A stretch of 64,000 bases of DNA, from the NCBI GenBank assembly GCA_000741495.1, contig JGZV01000002.1:62001-126000 (forward strand). Reading direction: 5' to 3'. The stretch comes from Bifidobacterium thermophilum. Its GTDB lineage: Bacteria > Actinomycetota > Actinomycetes > Actinomycetales > Bifidobacteriaceae. Positions 57,831 to 64,000 of this stretch are shown one piece after another. A program made the position numbers and the translations under genes. Under the pieces are notes generated by a model that was not told where the DNA came from, did no database searches, and saw only the letters and a program-made list of their open reading frames with translations. Position 1 is the first letter of the stretch. Every line of letters starts with the position of its first letter.

Positions 57831-60488
57831 TCAGAGGAACCTGCCGGTGAGGCTGTCGGGATTGCGACGGATATCGTCCGGTGTGCCTTGGGCGACGATA
57901 CGCCCGCCTTGCACACCTCCGAGCGGACCCATGTCGATGATCCAGTCGGCGTTGCGCATCACGTCGAGGTCGTGTTCGATGGCGATGACGGTGGCGCCGT
58001 GGTCGATGAGCGTCTGGAACACATCGAGCAGCGTGAGCACATCCTTGGGATGCAGGCCGATCGTCGGCTCGTCGAACACGAACAGCGAATCGTCCTGGGC
58101 GCGCCCCATCTCGCTGGCGAGCTTGAGACGCTGCGCCTCGCCACCGGAGAGCCCGGGCGTCTGCTCGCCGATCGTGAGATAGCCCAGCCCTAGGTCATGC
58201 AGCGTCTGCAGGCGCTGGCGCAACAGCTTGAGTCCCCGGCCGGAATCGAACGCTTCGAGTGCTTCGTCCACGCTCATGCGCATGAGTTGCGGCAGGTTGT
58301 ATTCAACTGCGCCGTCCTTGGCTGCGCAGTCGAACGGGCGTCGTATCGCATCGGCCTGCTTGTCGTAGCGCGACCCATGGCAATCGGGGCAATCCACCTG
58401 CACATCGGGCAGGAACTGCACATCGAGCGAAATCTGGCCAGTGCCGTCACATGTGGGGCACCGCAGCCTTCCGGTATTGTATGAGAAGTCCCCTGCCTTG
58501 AATCCCAGCCGTTTTGCGCCATCCGTGCGCGCGAACGCCTTGCGCAGCTCGTCGTGGATGCCCGCGTAGGTGGCGACGGTGGAACGCACGTTGATGCCGA
58601 TCGGCGTGGCATCGATGAGCTTGGCATGCCGGATTCCCGGCGCCGAGACGCTCTGCACATGCGCGGGCAACATCACATCGGCCGGATCCGCTGCATCCGC
58701 GATCGCTTGGAGTGCCGGTACTAGGCTTTCGAGCACCATCGTCGTCTTGCCGGATCCGGACACGCCGGTCACGACGGTGAGCCTGCCCTTGGGTATGCGC
58801 ATGTCCAGCGGATGCACGGTGTGGATGGCGCGGGTGCGCATGGCTATCGTGCCCAGATCGAACACCATGTCCTCGGGCACCACGGGGCGCACACGCTCCG
58901 CCGCCACGTCTGCACCGCTAGCCGCTGCACGCTCCCCGTCTCTGGACTCAACCTGCCGCGCGAGGAACGGGCCGATCACCGACCGGGCATCTCCCGCCAG
59001 GTCTTGCACCGTGCCCTGCGTGATCACCCTGCCGCCGTCCGCACCGGCGCCCGGCCCCATCTCGACAATCCAATCAGCATGGCCAAGCACCTGCGTGTCA
59101 TGGTCCACCAGCACTACGGAATTGCCGTCGGCCACCAGATCATCCATCACACCCACCAATCCCTGCAGATTGTAGGGATGCAAGCCGATGGACGGCTCGT
59201 CCAGCACGTACAGCACCCCGGTCGTGCGGTTGCGCACAGCACGCGCCAGTTGCACGCGCTGGCGTTCGCCGGTCGACAACGTGGAACCGGCGCGGTCGAG
59301 CGACAGGTAGCCCAGACCCAGGTCCATCAAGCGGCGCGCCGTGTCGAGGAACGAATCGCCGATGTTCTTTGCCATCGGGCGCATCTTGGCGGGCAGCGAA
59401 TCCGGCACGCCCTTGACCCACTCGATGGCATCGCTCAGCGTCATCGCCGTGGCATCCGCCAGACCGATGCCCCGCAGTCTCGGCGCCCGCGCTGCCTCGC
59501 TCAGACGCGTGCCCTGACAATCGGGGCATGTGCCGTCCTTCAGGTATTTGGCGACGCGCTTCATGCCACGCTCGTCCTTGACTTTGGAAAGCGCGTTCTT
59601 GACGGTGTTGACGGCGCTGTAATAGGTGAAGTCGAGCTCGCCGTCCTGCTGCGCGTTCTTGCTGACGTAATGGATGTGCTTCTTGACCATGGGCCCGTGG
59701 TAGACGATGTCTTTCTCATGGTCGGTCAGATCGCGGAACGGCACGTCGGTGCGCACGCCCATCTCACGGCACACGTCCGTCATGAGCGACCAGATGAGGC
59801 TGCCCCATACGACGACGGCGCCTTCGTCAATGGTCTTCGACTGGTCGGGCACGAGTGGATTCGTCGACGATGTGCGCGATGCCGGTGCTTGGCAGGTCGG
59901 GCAGGCGCCGCGGCTGTTGAAGGCGAGGTCCTCGGCGCCGGGCGCCTCGACCTGAGCGCCGCATTCGGGGCAGACAATCGGTTGCATGGCGGCGACGGCA
60001 AGGGTGGGCTCAACGTAATGCCCGTTGGGGCACCGGTGGCTTGCCAGGCGCGAAAACATGAGACGCAGGCTGTTGAGCAGTTCGCTCATCGTGCCGAAGG
60101 TGCTGCGGATGCCGGGCACGCCGGGACGCTGGTGCAATGCGAGCGCAGCGGGCACGTAGCGCACGTCGTCCACGTCCGCCCGTTCGGCCTGCGTCATACG
60201 CCGACGCGTGTAGGTGGAAAGGGATTCGAGGTAGCGGCGTGAACCTTCCGCATACAGCACGCCGAGTGCGAGCGATGATTTGCCTGATCCGGAGACGCCG
60301 GCGATGCCCACGATTGTGCCGAGCGGCACGTCTACGTTGATGTTACGCAGGTTGTGGACGCGTGCCCCGCGCACCTCGATAGCGGCGGGCTTTCGGGATG
60401 GGGTGTGGACCTGCGCTTGGACGCTCGCTGAATGTGTGGGGAGCGACTTGTGGTTATCTGACGATGATGGCATCCGGTGTTTGTTCAC
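57831..60488 (-). CDS. UvrA paralogue lacking the UvrB-binding domain
   Basis: An 885-residue protein with two ABC-ATPase heads (VSGSGKSSLALG near residue 60 and VSGSGKTTMVLES near 575), both signature motifs (STLSTGERQRVQ and PGLSGGEAQRLKL) and zinc motifs (CPECG, CPTCDGTG). Compared with UvrA, the stretch after the first zinc region runs straight from CPECGA to NSRGACPTCQ, so the UvrB-interaction insert is missing. This is the pattern of UvrA2 and drug-resistance paralogues rather than the repair enzyme. I chose GTG 60488, five bases after GGAGG; ATG 60500 is the alternative. Base composition is clearly more GC-rich than the core genes. Confidence 0.85.
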   Translation of the reverse strand: MNKHRMPSSSDNHKSLPTHSASVQAQVHTPSRKPAAIEVRGARVHNLRNINVDVPLGTIVGIAGVSGSGKSSLALGVLYAEGSRRYLESLSTYTRRRMTQAERADVDDVRYVPAALALHQRPGVPGIRSTFGTMSELLNSLRLMFSRLASHRCPNGHYVEPTLAVAAMQPIVCPECGAQVEAPGAEDLAFNSRGACPTCQAPASRTSSTNPLVPDQSKTIDEGAVVVWGSLIWSLMTDVCREMGVRTDVPFRDLTDHEKDIVYHGPMVKKHIHYVSKNAQQDGELDFTYYSAVNTVKNALSKVKDERGMKRVAKYLKDGTCPDCQGTRLSEAARAPRLRGIGLADATAMTLSDAIEWVKGVPDSLPAKMRPMAKNIGDSFLDTARRLMDLGLGYLSLDRAGSTLSTGERQRVQLARAVRNRTTGVLYVLDEPSIGLHPYNLQGLVGVMDDLVADGNSVVLVDHDTQVLGHADWIVEMGPGAGADGGRVITQGTVQDLAGDARSVIGPFLARQVESRDGERAAASGADVAAERVRPVVPEDMVFDLGTIAMRTRAIHTVHPLDMRIPKGRLTVVTGVSGSGKTTMVLESLVPALQAIADAADPADVMLPAHVQSVSAPGIRHAKLIDATPIGINVRSTVATYAGIHDELRKAFARTDGAKRLGFKAGDFSYNTGRLRCPTCDGTGQISLDVQFLPDVQVDCPDCHGSRYDKQADAIRRPFDCAAKDGAVEYNLPQLMRMSVDEALEAFDSGRGLKLLRQRLQTLHDLGLGYLTIGEQTPGLSGGEAQRLKLASEMGRAQDDSLFVFDEPTIGLHPKDVLTLLDVFQTLIDHGATVIAIEHDLDVMRNADWIIDMGPLGGVQGGRIVAQGTPDDIRRNPDSLTGRFL

Positions 60489-60650
60489 AGCTACCTCCAT
60501 AATTGCCGGTTCTATCCTTGCATGGCACCGTGACCGTCCGGAATGATTCAGTGATACGCTCAGCGATATGCTGAACACCGTGAACACAGCGCGGGCCTAA
60601 TGCATCACTGCGGGCGGCGCTCGTGATAACGCGATGAGACGGGATTGATC

Positions 60651-61286
60651 ATGGAACGGTTGACAGCGCAGCAGGTCTACGACAGACTGGTCGAAGGCTA
60701 CGGCAAGCCGCGATGGTGGCCGGGCACGCCATACGAAATCATGGTCAGCGCCGTCCTCGTGCAGAACACAGCGTGGACGCAGGTGGAGAAGGCGCTTACC
60801 GCATGGGGTAAACCGGAGCCCTCCACCGTGCTGACGATGCCTGTCGAACAGCTGCAGGAGACGATTCGCCCGTGCGGTTTCATGAAGGCGAAGGCGGCGA
60901 CAATCCGAGCGGTCACCGAATGGTACCGCGGGTATGGCTTCGACATCGAACAGGTACGAACAGTAGACCAAGACCGGCTGCGGCACGAACTGCTGGGTTT
61001 GAAGGGCATCGGCGCGGAAACCGCGGACGCGATGCTCGTGTTCGCGCTGCACAAGCCGTCGTTCGTCATCGACGCCTACACGCGCCGCTTCCTTGACCGC
61101 ATGGGGTACGGGTTCAGCAACGACCGGCAAATCCGCCGCTTCTTCGAAACCGGCCTGCCCGCCGATTACCGGGTCTACGGGTGGTACCACTGGCTGCTGC
61201 TCGAACATGGCAAGAACCATTGCCGCAAGCAGCCGGCGTGCCAAGGCTGCGTGTTTAGCAAGGTATGCCCCGGACGGGCTCTCTGA
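60651..61286 (+). CDS. Endonuclease III-related DNA glycosylase (MagIII-like)
   Basis: A 211-residue helix-hairpin-helix-GPD protein. The HhH is LLGLKGIGAETADAML and the catalytic aspartate is in VIDAYTRRF. The position of the EndoIII catalytic lysine is Glu, as in the MagIII/COG2231 group, so a monofunctional glycosylase without lyase activity is expected. The C-terminus has four cysteines in CRKQPACQGCVFSKVC, a 4Fe-4S-like loop with CX5CX2CX5C spacing. ATG 60651 is preferred over TTG 60645. It is divergent from the UvrA paralogue, so both may concern DNA damage. Confidence 0.8.
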   Translation: MERLTAQQVYDRLVEGYGKPRWWPGTPYEIMVSAVLVQNTAWTQVEKALTAWGKPEPSTVLTMPVEQLQETIRPCGFMKAKAATIRAVTEWYRGYGFDIEQVRTVDQDRLRHELLGLKGIGAETADAMLVFALHKPSFVIDAYTRRFLDRMGYGFSNDRQIRRFFETGLPADYRVYGWYHWLLLEHGKNHCRKQPACQGCVFSKVCPGRAL

Positions 61287-61369
61287 GCATGCCATCGGCG
61301 TGGCCTGAATGGCGTCTCGATTTCCGTGTCACCGGGCGGTATACGGCAGTTGCGCCTTCTATCGGCGGG

Positions 61370-62713
61370 TCACAGGTAATCGAACAGATGTTCGATGATG
61401 AGGTCGTTCAGCAAACGGCCGCGTAGCGTGGGCACGGCAATACACCCTTGACCGGCACGCGAACCGGGCACCAATGTGATCAGCCCTGCGGATTGCAAAG
61501 AGACCCACGCTTCATCGGGAATGATGCCCGCGAAACGCGACGAGTCGAAGCCTTCCCGCAAGCGCAACCCCAGCATGAGTGTCTCCTCGCAGTCTTCTTG
61601 GGCCGTGATCCCTTCGCAGCCACCCCACGGCACGGTGCCGGCGTTGATCGCATGCGCCCAAGTGCGTGGATGGGCAATGTCCCAAGCGCGCAAGCCGACG
61701 GAACCGGCTGCCACCGATATGCTTGAGGTGCCGGGGGCGGCCGCCGCGGTCTTGCGGAATCCGGTGTCATCATGACGCGCAACCGCATCATCTGCACCAA
61801 GATCCTTTGACTTGGGATTGTTGCTAACCCCGCTTTCCGGGCTGCTGCTCGCCACCCCAGCAGCTTCCCCACCCAACCGGTAATGCGAATGTGCGCCGGG
61901 GCCTATACCCGCCCAATCGACGTTACGCCAATACCCCAAGTTGTGACGCGACTCGTAGCCAGGCCGCGCCCAATTGCTGATCTCATACCAGTGCAACCCG
62001 GCGTCGGCAAAAGCCTCATCGGCGATTTCGTATTTCGCCGCCTCATCATCATCACTGGGTTGGGGAAGAGCACCGGCGGCGATCATCCGGCCCATCTTGG
62101 TGTGTGGGGCGATGGTCAGCGCATATGCGGAAACATGGTTCACACCAAGATCTATCGCCGTGCGCACGGATGTGCGCCAATCCTCCAAGCTCTCCCCCGG
62201 CGCCCCATAAATCAGATCCACACTGGAACGCAGCCCGCATGCATCGGCCGCCCGCAATCCAGCCTCCACATTCGCCGGGGTATGCCGTCGGTCAAGGGTA
62301 GCGAGCACATGGGGCACGGCGGACTGCATGCCGAACGAAATCCTCGTGAACCCGCCGTCGGCAAGCCGTTTGATATAGTCGGCGTCGACAGTGTCCGGAT
62401 TCGCCTCGGTCGTGATTTCCGCGTCAGGCTCAATCCCCCAGATGCGACGCACCGCGTCGAGCATGGCGACCAAGTCAGCGGCGGGAAGAATCGTGGGCGT
62501 ACCGCCGCCGAAAAACACCGTAGCCGCCTTCTGCTCACGGATGCCATGCGCCGCCTGCCATGTACGCACAAGCTCCATCTCGCGAACCGCCATCCGCGCG
62601 TAATTGCCGCGAGACGCCCCCTCGCCCAAATCACGAGCCGTATAGGTGTTAAAATCGCAGTATCCGCAGCGCCTCATACAAAAAGGCACGTGGATGTACA
62701 CCTCGAACGTCAT
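61370..62713 (-). CDS. hemW: Radical SAM heme chaperone HemW-like, with internal insertion
   Basis: A 447-residue protein, formerly annotated as an oxygen-independent coproporphyrinogen III oxidase. The radical-SAM cysteines are Cys12, Cys16 and Cys19 (PFCMRRCGYCDF); FFGGGTPTILP, TTEANPDTV and SFGMQS follow. HemW binds heme and inserts it into respiratory proteins; it lacks the HemN-type N-terminal features. Residues 281-338 form a low-complexity insertion (Ser/Ala/Gly/Asp) between SHYRL and GLRAWDIAHP that the family lacks. ATG 62713 gives the family N-terminus. It lies downstream of lepA, as usual. Confidence 0.88.
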   Translation of the reverse strand: MTFEVYIHVPFCMRRCGYCDFNTYTARDLGEGASRGNYARMAVREMELVRTWQAAHGIREQKAATVFFGGGTPTILPAADLVAMLDAVRRIWGIEPDAEITTEANPDTVDADYIKRLADGGFTRISFGMQSAVPHVLATLDRRHTPANVEAGLRAADACGLRSSVDLIYGAPGESLEDWRTSVRTAIDLGVNHVSAYALTIAPHTKMGRMIAAGALPQPSDDDEAAKYEIADEAFADAGLHWYEISNWARPGYESRHNLGYWRNVDWAGIGPGAHSHYRLGGEAAGVASSSPESGVSNNPKSKDLGADDAVARHDDTGFRKTAAAAPGTSSISVAAGSVGLRAWDIAHPRTWAHAINAGTVPWGGCEGITAQEDCEETLMLGLRLREGFDSSRFAGIIPDEAWVSLQSAGLITLVPGSRAGQGCIAVPTLRGRLLNDLIIEHLFDYL

Positions 62714-62782
62714 GCCATACCACAATCTACATCATGCCGTCATTCGATTCGTCTCATACGGCGAATCAGACGGCTCTCCCCC

Positions 62783-62807
62783 CAGGCCCGCCATGTCTGC
62801 GGGCCTG
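62783..62807 (-). terminator. Hairpin between lepA and hemW
   Basis: CAGGCCCGC/GCGGGCCTG, a 9-bp GC-rich stem with a 7-base loop, nine bases after the lepA stop. No T-tract follows on the minus strand. Confidence 0.6.
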
Positions 62808-62815
62808 CCGTCAAC

Positions 62816-64000
<1,185 letters not shown>

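Noticed and set aside
58812..60242. 476-residue open frame opposite the UvrA paralogue
   Set aside because: Antisense shadow in a GC-rich gene; composition is His/Arg-rich and motif-free.

Overview
The window reads as a stretch of chromosome from an actinobacterium, almost certainly a Bifidobacterium. The evidence is the lineage-typical set of genes and fusions: a cytidylate kinase-Der GTPase fusion, a TrpC-TrpB fusion, RbpA, a GarA-like FHA protein in the pgsA/DUF881/small-basic-protein cluster, a fused PafB/PafC-type WYL regulator, and a partial TCA set (sucCD, icd). It is gene-dense core chromosome. I see no prophage, CRISPR array, insertion sequence or rRNA, and only one tRNA.

Layout. 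1-6.5 kb (+): end of yajC, apt, sucC, sucD, a DUF6350 membrane protein, purH and a DUF3017 protein; spacing and overlaps suggest one operon. A MIP channel gene converges on it (6.4-7.4 kb, -). 7.6-18.9 kb (mostly +): rluB, cmk-der, tRNA-Pro(GGG), UTP-glucose-1-phosphate uridylyltransferase, a PafBC-like regulator, a small membrane protein, a HelY-type helicase, rbpA and a HAD phosphatase. 19-38.7 kb (-): the GarA module, then hisG/hisE, rpe, lgt, trpA, trpCB, trpE, hisI, hisF, rlmN, cdsA, frr, pyrH, tsf, rpsB. 38.9-43.3 kb (-): def, an acyl-CoA synthetase, a DUF6459-like protein and a GuaB3-type IMPDH. 43.5-49.2 kb: icd (+), an orphan solute-binding lipoprotein (+), an M23 protein, a small membrane protein and gltD (-). 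gltB follows at 49.2-53.8 kb. 54-62.7 kb is a visibly more GC-rich accessory block: an acetyltransferase, a flavodoxin, a CMD-cupin protein behind a MerR-type promoter, a YdcF protein, a UvrA paralogue, an EndoIII-like glycosylase and hemW. lepA runs off the right edge.

Links. Icd makes 2-oxoglutarate, GltBD uses it for glutamate, and the GarA-like protein belongs to a family that controls this branch point, so nitrogen/2-oxoglutarate control is spread over the window. cdsA, pgsA, lgt and the acyl-CoA synthetase serve lipid and lipoprotein synthesis. rpsB-tsf-pyrH-frr-cdsA is the classic translation/lipid cluster.

Caution. Several conserved genes (DUF6350, gltB three times, guaB twice, a small Pro/Gln-rich gene and possibly a leader gene at 56.2 kb) carry single-base indels, mostly in G/C runs. 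Restoring them gives canonical proteins, so sequencing or assembly error is the simplest explanation, although slipped-strand variation cannot be excluded. I did not find a convincing undescribed defence or mobile system. The best novel leads are the regulatory sites (a sigma-R-like promoter at rbpA and a 19-bp-spacer MerR promoter at 56.5 kb) and a 66-nt near-perfect hairpin at 47.6 kb.
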